This document shows positions 16,119 through 25,185 of a DNA stretch of 64,000 bases, one piece after another; position 1 is the first letter of the stretch, and the number at the start of each line of letters is the position of its first letter. A program made the position numbers and the translations under genes. Below the pieces are notes generated by a model, which was given only the letters and a program-made list of their open reading frames with translations, had not been told where the DNA came from and did no database searches. Source of the stretch: Elizabethkingia sp. YR214 (GTDB lineage: Bacteria; Bacteroidota; Bacteroidia; Flavobacteriales; Weeksellaceae); NCBI RefSeq assembly GCF_003058195.1, contig NZ_QBUH01000006.1:62001-126000 (forward strand), read 5' to 3'.

Positions 16119-17579
16119 TTAACTCAGGTTCTGAAAAAAAACATATAAGTCCTGATTTGTCGGCACATCGAGCTTTTTACGGAGCCTGTGTTTCTTTTGT
16201 TGCACCGATTTATGTTGGATAAATGTATAGTTCGCAATTTCTTTTGAAGTAAAATTCAGTTTGATCATAGCACAGAAAGCAAGTTCAGAACTTACAAGAT
16301 TAGGATTTATTTCGAGCAGTCGATCTATAAATCCTGGATATAATTCCTGAAATCTTGTGAGAAAGGTAGAATCATTCTGCTTTGCCAAAATAACAAGCTC
16401 ATCAAAGATATTTCCATATGCTGGCTTAGCAGCTTCTCCTTTCACCTCTTTCACATCATGCTTTACAGTATATTTCTTAAGCAATAATTTCCGGTTTCTT
16501 TTGTATAGATAAAAGGAAATAATAAAACTTAAAGTAACACCTAAAAAAATATAAAGGAAAATTTTATTCTTATCAGTTTTAAACTCTTCGTCTTTAGCCG
16601 CTAATAATTTTTCTATTGAAAGATTAAGCGTTTCATTCTGCCTTGAATTGAGATTGTCTTTAGCCTCTGCATATTTCATCATAAAATCGTGCTCCTGCTC
16701 AGTATTTCCCAGACTTTTATAAATACCTGCAATATTCTGATACACAAACGGAATCTGATAAATCCTATTGGTTTCTGTATAAAATTTTAAAGCTTTTTCA
16801 TAATAATTCAATGCTTCTTTGGGCTGATTTATAGCATTATAATATTGTCCTGAAATCTGATATACCATTCCTGCCTCTGAAGTTACTACAGGCGTTTTCC
16901 CCAGTTTGGCTACAGCTTCTTTTAAATAAATATTAGCAGAATCTTTATGTCCCGTATATAACAAATGATGTTTAGCTATAAGAGACATATACAAAGGAGT
17001 TCTTTCTATATTCAGGGCATTATGAAAATAAATCAGAGAAGAATCCGAACGTTTCTTAGCATACATAAAATCCGCTCTGTTAGCATATACCCTTCCCAGG
17101 AAATAGCTTTTTCGGTCTTCAGCAGATACTTTACGCATAAAGTACATGGCTTTGGTATTATAATTCAAAGCATTATCATGCAGTCCAAGTACTTTATTTA
17201 GCTGTCCGTATTCCTGGTATAGTTTAGCAGAAAGCGGAGGATAAGATTTATCTTTCAGCAGATCTTCAGCAGTTTTAATATACTCAAGACCTTTTTCGTA
17301 GTTGCCAATTGTAGAATACATATTGGCAATATTGATATAGCATAGAGCTTCCCCCTCATGATATTTTTTTTCCTGAGCTTCGGCAAGATAATGCTGATTA
17401 AGTTTCACCAAACTTTTATAATCTCCCGAAAGACGAAGTTGTTCGTTTTTTTTAAGCAAAGTTTTATTAAAACTTTCTCCTGAAAATTGTTTTGACTGTT
17501 TATTACATCCCAATACAAAACATAACAAAAAAAAGCTTAAGTATCCATAGTTAAAAAACTTCTTCTTAGCAGATCTCAT
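16119..17579 (-). CDS. Membrane-anchored TPR protein with C-terminal helix-turn-helix
   Basis: 486 residues. N-terminal lipoprotein-like or signal segment (FFLLCFVLGC, Cys25), seven or so tetratricopeptide repeats (about 45-305), one transmembrane helix (340-359: IFLYIFLGVTLSFIISFYLY), then a cytoplasmic LuxR-like HTH (about 430-480: LNFTSKEIANYTFIQHKSVQQKKHRLRKKL). This architecture is common in Bacteroidota and is thought to link an extracytoplasmic TPR sensor to DNA binding. The HTH is basic in its recognition helix, so DNA binding is plausible. Target genes are unknown. Confidence 0.85.
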   Translation of the reverse strand: MRSAKKKFFNYGYLSFFLLCFVLGCNKQSKQFSGESFNKTLLKKNEQLRLSGDYKSLVKLNQHYLAEAQEKKYHEGEALCYINIANMYSTIGNYEKGLEYIKTAEDLLKDKSYPPLSAKLYQEYGQLNKVLGLHDNALNYNTKAMYFMRKVSAEDRKSYFLGRVYANRADFMYAKKRSDSSLIYFHNALNIERTPLYMSLIAKHHLLYTGHKDSANIYLKEAVAKLGKTPVVTSEAGMVYQISGQYYNAINQPKEALNYYEKALKFYTETNRIYQIPFVYQNIAGIYKSLGNTEQEHDFMMKYAEAKDNLNSRQNETLNLSIEKLLAAKDEEFKTDKNKIFLYIFLGVTLSFIISFYLYKRNRKLLLKKYTVKHDVKEVKGEAAKPAYGNIFDELVILAKQNDSTFLTRFQELYPGFIDRLLEINPNLVSSELAFCAMIKLNFTSKEIANYTFIQHKSVQQKKHRLRKKLDVPTNQDLYVFFQNLS

Positions 17580-17804
17580 GTCTAATTTTAATATTTACGC
17601 TATTGCAAACATTATTCCCAAAAAGCATTTATTTACCCTTCAATATACATATATTTATAGATATATTTCGATATAAACATCATGAAAATGATATTATAAA
17701 TAATTAATATACAATTAAAAAACACTTGATAAGCTTCAGAATTCACATTTAATTCCGAGTTTATTATTCCCTATCTTAGTTTTCTCATTTTTTAACCAAC
17801 AGCT

Positions 17805-18269
17805 TTGAAAGACAGTATAACAATACATCCACACACTCCTGAAACATCGGTTCCTTACGATATTTTATTACTGGCCGATCCGTCAAAAGAATTAATTGAC
17901 CAGTACATCACTACCGGACAGCTTTATCTGGCAAAATACAACAATGAGATTATAGGATGTTATGTACTTTACCCGTGGGATTCTGATACCACAGAAATTA
18001 AAAACATTGCCGTACACGAAAAATTTCAAAATCAGGGAATTGGAAGCTTGTTACTGAAAGACGCAATACTAAGAGCTAAAAATAGTCTTTATAAAAAACT
18101 AGTTATAGGAACCGGAAATTCCAGTACAGGGCAACTTTACCTGTATCAAAAATCCGGATTCAGAATTTCAGAGATCCGAAAAAATTTCTTCAAAGACAAT
18201 TACCCTGAACCTATATGGGAAAATGGTATTGAATGTACAGATATGATTTTGCTGACAATGGAGTTATAA
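17805..18269 (+). CDS. GNAT-family N-acetyltransferase
   Basis: 154 residues from a TTG start at 17805; an in-frame stop 12 bp upstream and no nearby ATG force this choice. The GNAT acetyl-CoA motif A is clear: IKNIAVHEKFQNQGIGSLLL (about residues 66-85), followed by motif B with LYLYQKSGFRISEIRKNFF. The family transfers acetyl groups from acetyl-CoA to amines; the substrate cannot be told. An upstream TATCTTAG is one base from the promoter consensus. Confidence 0.88.
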   Translation: MKDSITIHPHTPETSVPYDILLLADPSKELIDQYITTGQLYLAKYNNEIIGCYVLYPWDSDTTEIKNIAVHEKFQNQGIGSLLLKDAILRAKNSLYKKLVIGTGNSSTGQLYLYQKSGFRISEIRKNFFKDNYPEPIWENGIECTDMILLTMEL

Positions 18270-18356
18270 AAAACTGATTCCGTCGGAATAATACCCAAGT
18301 TATAATTTTTACAGACAATAGTATAATAACTACATCTGTACTGGCAGAGCAATTGG

Positions 18357-18364
18357 TATTTTTG
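18357..18364 (+). promoter_or_regulatory. Promoter -7 element (TATTTTTG) for the first amidohydrolase
   Basis: A perfect TAnnTTTG match 19 bp before ATG 18384. Confidence 0.55.
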
Positions 18365-18383
18365 CTATTAAAATTTTAGTATC

Positions 18384-19718
18384 ATGAATACTTCCGGTAT
18401 TACCCGCAAAGATTTTATTAAAAGTTCAGCCTTAGCTGTAGCAGGATTAGCAATAAGCCCAGGCTTGTTGGCAGCCAGTCCTTTTAATCTTACTAATGAT
18501 AAGACGCTGAAAGGAGCAAAAAATATATTACTGAAAAATATAAGGCTGGAAACCGGATTTGAATACGACGGAAATGAAGTAGTTGCAACAAAAACCGGAT
18601 TATTCTGTGTTGAAATGGCTAATGGGAAAATTAAGACTGTAACGCCTAATAATCCTTCCGCAAAAGCAATTGATGCTAAAGGTCTTCTTATGCTTCCGGC
18701 ATTTAAAGATATGCACATCCATCTTGATAAAACATTTTATGGTGGTCCGTGGCAGGCAGTAAGAAAAAGACAAGGCGGTGTAAAGGGGATGATAGCTCTG
18801 GAGCAGCAAATCTTACCAGAAATGCTGAAAACATCTACATATCATGCCGAAAAGCTAATTGAATTACTACAATCATGTGGCACATCTTATGCAAGAAGCC
18901 ACGTAAATATAGAGCCTACTTCCAAACTGGATTCACTAAAGAATCTGCAAAAAGCTTTGGATAATAAGAAGGCAACTTTTGGAGCAGAGCTTGTTGCTTT
19001 TCCCCAACACGGTGTTTATTATACTGATTCCGCACCATGGATGAAGGAAGCCGCCCAAACAGATATAGATTATATTGGCGGGGTGGATCCATACAATGTA
19101 GATGGACAGATTGAAAAGACAATGGATTTTACTATTCAGTTGGCACTAGATCACAACAAAGGGATCGATATCCATTTGCATGAAACAGGAGAATCTGGTC
19201 TCAAGACAGTGGAATATCTGATTAATAAGGTAAATGAGAACCCTGCACTGAAAGGTAAAACCTTTTTGAGCCACTGTTTTGTTCTGGCAAAACTGGACAA
19301 GTCCAAGCAGGAAGAAATGGCGGAAAAGCTGGCTAATGCAAAAATTGGTATTATGTCTACAATTCCTTTTGGAGGCCTTATTATGCCTATACCTACACTT
19401 TACAAATATGGTGTAAACATCGGAACCGGAAATGATAGTATTATTGATCATTGGAATACATGGGGAAGTGGAAGCGTTTTGCAAAAAGCAAATCTTATGG
19501 CTCAGCTTTATGGTTATTCAACAGAATTCTTATTATCCAGAAGTTTAAAACTGGCAACTTATAATATATTGCCTTTGGATGATAAAGGCACACAACAATG
19601 GCCTAAAAGCGGAGATATGGCAAATGTTGTACTAGTAGACGCCAGTTGTTCTGCAGAAGCGGTATCTAGAATATCGCCTGTAAAATCACTGATCCATCAG
19701 GGGAATGTTGTTTTTTAA
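18384..19718 (+). CDS. Exported amidohydrolase (cytosine-deaminase-like), copy 1
   Basis: 444 residues. A Tat-like signal (TRKDFIKSSALAVAGLAISPGLLAA, residues 7-31, RK pair followed by a hydrophobic stretch) sets it apart from copy 2. Amidohydrolase metal motif MHIHLDKT (first two His), IDIHLHETGES (third), SHCF (fourth) and late GNDS Asp region. Members of this branch hydrolyse C-N bonds in cytosine- or triazine-like rings; the true substrate is unknown. The closest relative in the window is the gene at 21521, about 60% identical by eye. It is followed 20 bp later by the ankyrin gene. Confidence 0.87.
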   Translation: MNTSGITRKDFIKSSALAVAGLAISPGLLAASPFNLTNDKTLKGAKNILLKNIRLETGFEYDGNEVVATKTGLFCVEMANGKIKTVTPNNPSAKAIDAKGLLMLPAFKDMHIHLDKTFYGGPWQAVRKRQGGVKGMIALEQQILPEMLKTSTYHAEKLIELLQSCGTSYARSHVNIEPTSKLDSLKNLQKALDNKKATFGAELVAFPQHGVYYTDSAPWMKEAAQTDIDYIGGVDPYNVDGQIEKTMDFTIQLALDHNKGIDIHLHETGESGLKTVEYLINKVNENPALKGKTFLSHCFVLAKLDKSKQEEMAEKLANAKIGIMSTIPFGGLIMPIPTLYKYGVNIGTGNDSIIDHWNTWGSGSVLQKANLMAQLYGYSTEFLLSRSLKLATYNILPLDDKGTQQWPKSGDMANVVLVDASCSAEAVSRISPVKSLIHQGNVVF

Positions 19719-19738
19719 TCATCATTAAAATAAAATAT

Positions 19739-20401
19739 ATGAGAGTCATTCTTTTTTTGCTTTCTTTCGGCATTCTAAGTAACTGCCACTCTCAGGTAAG
19801 AGAAGACAAAGTGGAAAGCACATCAGTACATATTATAGACGCTGTTAAAAATAATCAGCCGGCATTAGTCGAGAAAGCCTTAAAAGAAGGTGCAAACGTT
19901 AATACAGAAGACAGAAACAAACGTTCTCTATTACTCATTGCTACTGTTTCCGGAGCAACAGATACTGCAAAATTACTAATTCAGTATGGTGCGGACGTCA
20001 ATCAGCAGGATGATAAGTTAGATAGTCCATTTTTATACGCAGGGGCTAGCGGACAAACGGAACTTGTAAAACTATACCTTGCTCATGGTGCTCGTTTCGA
20101 CATCTTCAACCGATACTACGGAACAGCACTTATTCCTGCTAGTGAGCGCGGACATGTAGAAACTGTAAGGCTATTGGCCAATACAAAAGGTTTTCCTTTA
20201 AATCATGTTAACAGACTAGGCTGGACAGCCCTAATGGAAGCTGTTATTTTAGGTAATGGTGGTACAAAGCACCAGCAAGCTGTACAAATATTAAAAGATG
20301 CCGGAGCCGACCTCAATATTCCGGATCATGACGGAAGAACTCCTTTACAACATGCAAAATCTTTAGGTTTTAAAGAAATTGTTAAAATACTCGAATCTTA
20401 G
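19739..20401 (+). CDS. Ankyrin-repeat protein, exported
   Basis: 220 residues. Signal peptide with a possible lipobox (LSNC, Cys16). About five ankyrin repeats from residue 35 to the end, seen in the recurrent GADVNQQDDKLDSPFLYA, GHVETVRLL and GADLNIPDHDGRTPLQHA patterns. Ankyrin repeats bind proteins; bacterial periplasmic forms are often found with catalases or hydrolases. It sits 20 bp after amidohydrolase copy 1 and is probably co-transcribed with it. Confidence 0.87.
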   Translation: MRVILFLLSFGILSNCHSQVREDKVESTSVHIIDAVKNNQPALVEKALKEGANVNTEDRNKRSLLLIATVSGATDTAKLLIQYGADVNQQDDKLDSPFLYAGASGQTELVKLYLAHGARFDIFNRYYGTALIPASERGHVETVRLLANTKGFPLNHVNRLGWTALMEAVILGNGGTKHQQAVQILKDAGADLNIPDHDGRTPLQHAKSLGFKEIVKILES

Positions 20402-20588
20402 AATTCTCCTGAATGTGATATGCTAAATTTTTTTCATCCATGCAGAAACACTGAGACAGTTTAGATTGATATTATATAAATCATGTTTCTGTATGGTTTT
20501 TAAGATTAGTGCACTTCACATAATTCAACACAAAAAATATTATTAAATACTATAAAAAATCACTATTTTTAAAAATAAAATAGCGCAT

Positions 20589-21440
20589 ATGAATGATCAA
20601 TCCGATCATTTTCCTGTATTAGGTATTCAGGAATTCAATCGTGGAATTCCTGCCGATTGTGATTTACTCTTCCATGAATTACACGGAGAAAGATCTATTG
20701 ACTCTCCACATAAGCACGATTTTTTTATTATTCTCTTGTTTAAAAATGGTGAAGGGGTTCACAATATAGATTTTATAGACTATTCTTTGTCAGATTATCA
20801 GGTTCATCTTTTATTTCCCGAACAGGTACATCAATGGGAAATAAAGCCTGAAACCATAGGCTATCAACTTATGATAGGCAGAACTTTATTTGAGGGAATG
20901 TCTCCGTCTCTGCGTTTTCCACTGGCTTATTATTACAAGCATCCCGTTATCAGTATTTCGGAAGAGGAATTCGATACGCTTCTGTACGAATTTAGCGCTA
21001 TTCACAAAGAATTAGAAATAACACCTATTTTTTGGGATATCATCAGTACCCGATGTAAGCTTATTGCACTTATTCTTAGTAGAATTGCCGAGGGTATTTT
21101 TAATGATTTTAAAATTTACAGCTCCTCTCCCCTGTTATCAAAATTCCTTGATTTAACGGATCAGTTTTTCAAACAAGAACGTTCTGTTAACTTTTATGCA
21201 GACAAACTAAGCATTTCACCTAACTACCTCAACATTATCTGCAAGAAGCACCTGAATTCCTCCGCATCGTCCCTGATTCAGAACCGTACTTTATTAGAAG
21301 CAAAAAGGCTTTTAATGTCTACTGATATATCTGTAAAGGAAATTGTATACGAGTTAGGCTTTTACGATCATGCCAGCTTTTCCAAGTTTTTCAAGATGCA
21401 TACCGGAATGACTCCTTCACAGTTCAAGGAGAAGAAATAA
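20589..21440 (+). CDS. AraC-family transcriptional regulator
   Basis: 283 residues. N-terminal cupin-like ligand domain (about 30-130: SPHKHDFFIILLFKNGEG, HLLFPEQVHQWE) and a C-terminal double HTH (about 180-282: FYADKLSISPNYLNIICKKHLNSSA and VKEIVYELGFYDHASFSKFFKMHTGMTPSQFK). Lies between the two amidohydrolases and 80 bp upstream of the second, whose promoter region holds direct repeats in the style of AraC binding half-sites. It likely controls that gene in response to its substrate. Confidence 0.93.
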   Translation: MNDQSDHFPVLGIQEFNRGIPADCDLLFHELHGERSIDSPHKHDFFIILLFKNGEGVHNIDFIDYSLSDYQVHLLFPEQVHQWEIKPETIGYQLMIGRTLFEGMSPSLRFPLAYYYKHPVISISEEEFDTLLYEFSAIHKELEITPIFWDIISTRCKLIALILSRIAEGIFNDFKIYSSSPLLSKFLDLTDQFFKQERSVNFYADKLSISPNYLNIICKKHLNSSASSLIQNRTLLEAKRLLMSTDISVKEIVYELGFYDHASFSKFFKMHTGMTPSQFKEKK

Positions 21441-21493
21441 ATTATACACCATAAAGCATAAATTGTACACCTTCTACAAAAGCAGGGTGTAAT
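21441..21493 (+). promoter_or_regulatory. Putative AraC-type operator upstream of amidohydrolase 2
   Basis: ATTATACACC (21441-21450) and ATTGTACACC (21462-21471) are direct repeats with start-to-start spacing of 21 bp (two helical turns), the geometry used by AraC-family proteins. A third, inverted match (GGTGTAAT, 21486-21493) touches the promoter. Confidence 0.5.
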
Positions 21494-21500
21494 AACTTTG
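21493..21500 (+). promoter_or_regulatory. Promoter -7 element (TAACTTTG) for amidohydrolase 2
   Basis: A perfect TAnnTTTG match 20 bp before ATG 21521, directly after the repeated TACACC half-sites. Confidence 0.6.
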
Positions 21501-21520
21501 TCATTATTAATTACATTCCT

Positions 21521-22741
21521 ATGTCACAAACAAATAATTATACCTTAAAAAACGTTCTTTTAGAAACTGGTTTTGAGTATGATCAGCAGGAAGTTATCAG
21601 AACAAAAACCGGACTTTTCTGTGTAGAGATCGAAAACAATACAATAAAAGCTGTTACACCCAACAATCCTAATACAAAAGCTATAGATGCCAAAAAGCGC
21701 CTGATGCTTCCTGCATTTAAGGATATGCACATTCATATCGACAAAACATTATTCGGACTTCCGTGGAAGGCTGTTTCGCAAACCAGAAGAACTGTAAAAG
21801 ATATGATCACTTATGAACAGAAAATCATTCCTGAATTACTAAAAACTTCTGTAGAACGCGCAGAAAAACTGATAGAGTTTATCCAATCTTATGGTAGCCA
21901 TTATGCCAGAACGCATTTCAATGTAGATCCTACTTCCGGATTAAAATCCCTGGAACATCTGGAAGTGGCACTAAAGAATAAAAAAGATTCTTTTCAGGCA
22001 GAGTTAGTAGCTTTTCCTCAGCATGGTGTATACTATACCAATACGGCACCTTTAATGAAAGAGGTAGCACAATTAAAAGGTGTTGACTTTATTGGAGGTT
22101 TAGATCCTTTCAACATCGACGGAAATATCGAAAAACAAATGGACTTTATCGTACAGCTGGCTTTGGATAACCACAAAGGAATAGACATCCACCTTCATGA
22201 AACAGGGGAATCCGGAATAAAAACAATAGAATTTTTAATTAATAAAGCACTGGAAAATCCTGAACTGAGAGGCAAGACATTTGTGAGCCATGCATTTGCA
22301 TTGGGGCATCTTTCTCCTGCTGAAACTGAAAAAATTGCAGAGCGACTGGCAGCAGCACAGGTTGGCATTGCCTCTTCTATACCGTTCAAAAACACTATTA
22401 TGCCTATTCCTACCCTAATGAAGTATGGTGTAAATGTATTAATTGGTAATGATAATGTACAAGATCATTGGGGAACCTTTGGTTCAGGAAATATACTTCA
22501 AAAAGCAAAACTGGCTGCCGAACTTTATGGTTACGGAACCGAATATAATCTTTCCAGAATGCTAAAACTGGCAACCCAGAATATTACTCCTTTGGATGAT
22601 AAAGGAAATATGCAATGGCCAAAGGCCGGAACTGCCGCCAATATTGTTTTGGTAGATGCAAGCTGCTCTGCTGAAGCGGTTTCCAGAATGGCTCCCGTTC
22701 ATACCCTAATCCATGAAGGGAATATTGTTTTTCAAAAATAA
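21521..22741 (+). CDS. Cytoplasmic amidohydrolase (cytosine-deaminase-like), copy 2
   Basis: 406 residues with no signal peptide. Motifs line up with copy 1: MHIHIDKT, IDIHLHETGES, SHAF and GNDN, with the same LPAFKDMHIH and QNITPLDDKGNMQWPKAG blocks. The metal ligands are intact, so it should be active. Downstream of the AraC regulator with its own promoter and operator-like repeats. The pair may act on the same compound inside and outside the inner membrane; the substrate is not known. Confidence 0.88.
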   Translation: MSQTNNYTLKNVLLETGFEYDQQEVIRTKTGLFCVEIENNTIKAVTPNNPNTKAIDAKKRLMLPAFKDMHIHIDKTLFGLPWKAVSQTRRTVKDMITYEQKIIPELLKTSVERAEKLIEFIQSYGSHYARTHFNVDPTSGLKSLEHLEVALKNKKDSFQAELVAFPQHGVYYTNTAPLMKEVAQLKGVDFIGGLDPFNIDGNIEKQMDFIVQLALDNHKGIDIHLHETGESGIKTIEFLINKALENPELRGKTFVSHAFALGHLSPAETEKIAERLAAAQVGIASSIPFKNTIMPIPTLMKYGVNVLIGNDNVQDHWGTFGSGNILQKAKLAAELYGYGTEYNLSRMLKLATQNITPLDDKGNMQWPKAGTAANIVLVDASCSAEAVSRMAPVHTLIHEGNIVFQK

Positions 22742-22778
22742 ATTGGTTTGTGAGTAACTCATAATGAGCAGTTAAAAT

Positions 22779-22838
22779 AAATTTCCGTATTTTTCCACCC
22801 CAATGGAGCTAAAAGTTCTGGAAAAAATACGGAAATTT
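22779..22838. repeat. Long inverted repeat between amidohydrolase 2 and topB
   Basis: The arm AAATTTCCGTATTTTTCC (22779-22796) pairs with 22820-22838 over 18 bp with a single extra A, enclosing a 23-nt loop. There is no T-run after it on the plus strand, so it is not a standard terminator. It may be a mRNA end-protecting hairpin or a palindromic intergenic repeat. Confidence 0.65.
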
Positions 22839-22859
22839 GCATCCCCATAATTGACTCTC

Positions 22860-24968
22860 ATGAAGTTGTGTATTGCCGAAAAACCAAGTGTAGCTAAAGA
22901 TATCGCCAAAGTATTAGGCGCTAATACTCCTATGCAGGGTTATTTTGAAGGCAATGGCTACTGGGTCACTTGGACCTTTGGTCATCTATGCACACTTAAA
23001 GAGCCTCATGATTACGGACCTCAGTACAAATCCTGGAATTTAATTTTCCTTCCTATTATCCCACAAAACTTTGGTATAAAGCTTATTTCCAATGGCGGTG
23101 TACAAAAACAATTTAAGGTTATTGAAAAATTAGTCGGCGACTGTGAAGAAGTAATTAACTGTGGTGATGCCGGCCAGGAAGGAGAATTGATACAACGATG
23201 GGTATTACAAAAAGCAAAATGTAATAAACCGGTAAAAAGATTATGGATTTCTTCACTTACCGAAGATGCCATAAAAGAAGGTTTTGCAAGTCTGAAGCCA
23301 GCTGAAGATTACAAAAATCTATATCTTGCCGGCAATGCCCGCGCTATAGGTGACTGGCTATTGGGCATCAATGCAACTCGATTATTCACTAAGAAGTTTG
23401 GTGGCAACAAAGCTGTTCTTTCTATCGGAAGAGTTCAGACTCCAACACTGGCAATGCTGGTACAGCGACAAAAGGAAATAGATGCTTTCCAAACGGAGGA
23501 ATACTGGGAACTAAAAACAACTTATCGGGAAGTCCTGTTTAACGCAGCTATCGATCGTTTAAAAACTCAGGAAAAAGCAGAAAAAGGACTGGAGTATCTG
23601 AAGCAGCATCCTTTTGAGATTGTTTCATTTGAGATCAAAGAAGGAAAAGAGAAAAACCCGCGTCTTTTCGATCTTACCGGATTGCAGGTGGAGGCCAATA
23701 GAAAATATGGTTTCTCCGCAGAAAGCACGCTGAAATATATCCAGAGTCTATACGAAAAGAAACATACAACATATCCACGCGTAGATACGACATACTTATC
23801 TGAAAGTCTGTATCCAAAAATTGGCGGAATCCTGCGCAGTATGTATTTCTACAGAGAATATACAGAATCGTTACTATCACAGCCTATACCTATGTCTAAA
23901 ACGGTATTTGATGATACCAAGGTAACAGATCACCATGCAATTATTCCAACGGAAGTACCTCCTTCACAAAATCTGAGTAAGGAAGAGAAACTTATTTATG
24001 ATTTGGTAGCAAGAAGATTTATTGCGGTGTTCTATCCGGAATGTAAAATATCCAATACATTAGTAGAAGGAAAAGTTGGTACTATTCCTTTCAAAGCAAA
24101 CGGAAAGCAGATACTGGAACCTGGTTGGCGAATTGTTTACGCTAAGGACAAGAAGGAAAGTTCCGAAAAAAATAAAGAGGAAGAACAAAATATCCCTGAA
24201 TTTAAGGTTGGTGAAAGTGGTGAACACATTCCGGTTATTCATCAGGGAAAAACATCTCCTCCAAAACCTTATACCGAAGCTACATTGCTACGGGCAATGG
24301 AAACCGCAGGAAAACAGGTTGAGGATGAAGAGTTGCGCGAATTAATGAAAAACAATGGTATCGGGAGACCTTCTACCCGTGCTAATATTATCGAAACGCT
24401 CTTTAAAAGAAAATATATCGACAAAAAGAAAAAGAATCTATACGCAACCAATACTGGTATAGAACTTATTGATACTATTGAGGATGAGCTTCTGAAAAGT
24501 CCTGAACTTACAGGAGAATGGGAATTTAAGTTGCGAAAAATAGAAAGCGGAACTTACGAAGCAAACCATTTCAAGGAAGAACTGATCCAAATGGTTACAG
24601 ATCTTACCCGAAAGGTGATTAATGAAAAAGCCAAGGTGATATCGTTACACCAGATTCCGGAAGTTAAAGAGAAAAAAGAAAGAGCTCCAAGAAAAAATAC
24701 AGTCATTGAATGGGAACAGGAAAAGTGCCCTAAATGTAGAGATCAGCATCTGATGAAGGGCAAGACCGCTATCGGCTGCTCCGATTTCAAGAATTGTGGT
24801 TTCAAAGTTCCTTTCGTTTTGTTTGGTAAGAAAATTACCGAAAAACAAATACAGGATTTAGTCTCAAAAGGAAAAACTTCTAAACTAAAAGGTTTTACAG
24901 AACATCCCACAGACCTGAAAGAAGGTATTTTGTCTCTTGATGAAAACTTTAATATACAGTTAGCATAA
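22860..24968 (+). CDS. topB: DNA topoisomerase III
   Basis: 702 residues from ATG 22860 (MKLCIAEKPSVAKDIAKVLG). TOPRIM domain at the N-terminus (GDAGQEGELI acidic site), type IA gate domains with the active tyrosine Y305 in TTYPRVDTTYLS, and a C-terminal zinc-finger (CPKC...CSDFKNCGF). It relaxes and decatenates single-stranded DNA crossings during replication and recombination. Such genes also travel on Bacteroidota conjugative elements, but no conjugation genes are near here, so this appears chromosomal. Confidence 0.95.
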   Translation: MKLCIAEKPSVAKDIAKVLGANTPMQGYFEGNGYWVTWTFGHLCTLKEPHDYGPQYKSWNLIFLPIIPQNFGIKLISNGGVQKQFKVIEKLVGDCEEVINCGDAGQEGELIQRWVLQKAKCNKPVKRLWISSLTEDAIKEGFASLKPAEDYKNLYLAGNARAIGDWLLGINATRLFTKKFGGNKAVLSIGRVQTPTLAMLVQRQKEIDAFQTEEYWELKTTYREVLFNAAIDRLKTQEKAEKGLEYLKQHPFEIVSFEIKEGKEKNPRLFDLTGLQVEANRKYGFSAESTLKYIQSLYEKKHTTYPRVDTTYLSESLYPKIGGILRSMYFYREYTESLLSQPIPMSKTVFDDTKVTDHHAIIPTEVPPSQNLSKEEKLIYDLVARRFIAVFYPECKISNTLVEGKVGTIPFKANGKQILEPGWRIVYAKDKKESSEKNKEEEQNIPEFKVGESGEHIPVIHQGKTSPPKPYTEATLLRAMETAGKQVEDEELRELMKNNGIGRPSTRANIIETLFKRKYIDKKKKNLYATNTGIELIDTIEDELLKSPELTGEWEFKLRKIESGTYEANHFKEELIQMVTDLTRKVINEKAKVISLHQIPEVKEKKERAPRKNTVIEWEQEKCPKCRDQHLMKGKTAIGCSDFKNCGFKVPFVLFGKKITEKQIQDLVSKGKTSKLKGFTEHPTDLKEGILSLDENFNIQLA

Positions 24969-24970
24969 AT

Positions 24971-25003
24971 AAAATAGCCAGAACTTATTCTGGCTATTTT
25001 TAT
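24971..25003 (+). terminator. Terminator between topB and the convergent prepeptide gene
   Basis: A perfect 12-bp stem (24971-24982 with 24989-25000), 6-nt loop, T-rich on both flanks. Confidence 0.8.
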
Positions 25004-25014
25004 TAGTTAAAGAT

Positions 25015-25185
25015 CTAATCAAGAATTGGCGGATCACAAAGATATGGTCTTGGCCCTGTATTAGGCCCTCTTCTGCAAACTCCATTTGAGCAACATTCTC
25101 CTGGTCCACAGCCATCCATGCAACTACGCAAACCTCCGGCAACAGATCTCAGATTTTCTCTGGAAAGTTTTTTTAAATTTTTCAT
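25015..25185 (-). CDS. Cys-rich bacteriocin-like prepeptide with double-glycine leader
   Basis: 56 residues, ATG at 25183-25185, TAG at 25015-25017. The leader MKNLKKLSRENLRSVAGG is the conserved form found in families of small bacteriocin-like peptides in Chryseobacterium and relatives; the GG pair (17-18) is the expected cut site for a C39-peptidase ABC exporter. The mature part would be about 38 residues with six cysteines (residues 22, 26, 31, 32, 37, 50), Gly/Pro-rich, suggesting disulfide-knotted or otherwise modified structure. No exporter or modification gene is adjacent. The stretch from 25186 to the symporter promoter (25437) is AT-rich and shows no other gene. Confidence 0.75.
   Translation of the reverse strand: MKNLKKLSRENLRSVAGGLRSCMDGCGPGECCSNGVCRRGPNTGPRPYLCDPPILD

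Noticed and set aside
16040-16222. 60-codon plus-strand ORF near the end of the TPR regulator
   Set aside because: Overlaps the conserved HTH end of the regulator on the other strand and has no promoter or start signal.
22860-24968. topB as a marker of a conjugative element
   Set aside because: No relaxase, coupling protein, tra genes or integrase lie near it, and flanking genes are ordinary metabolism.
24960-25142. 60-codon minus-strand ORF overlapping the prepeptide
   Set aside because: It is out of frame with the peptide that has a recognised double-glycine leader, and it runs through the topB terminator.
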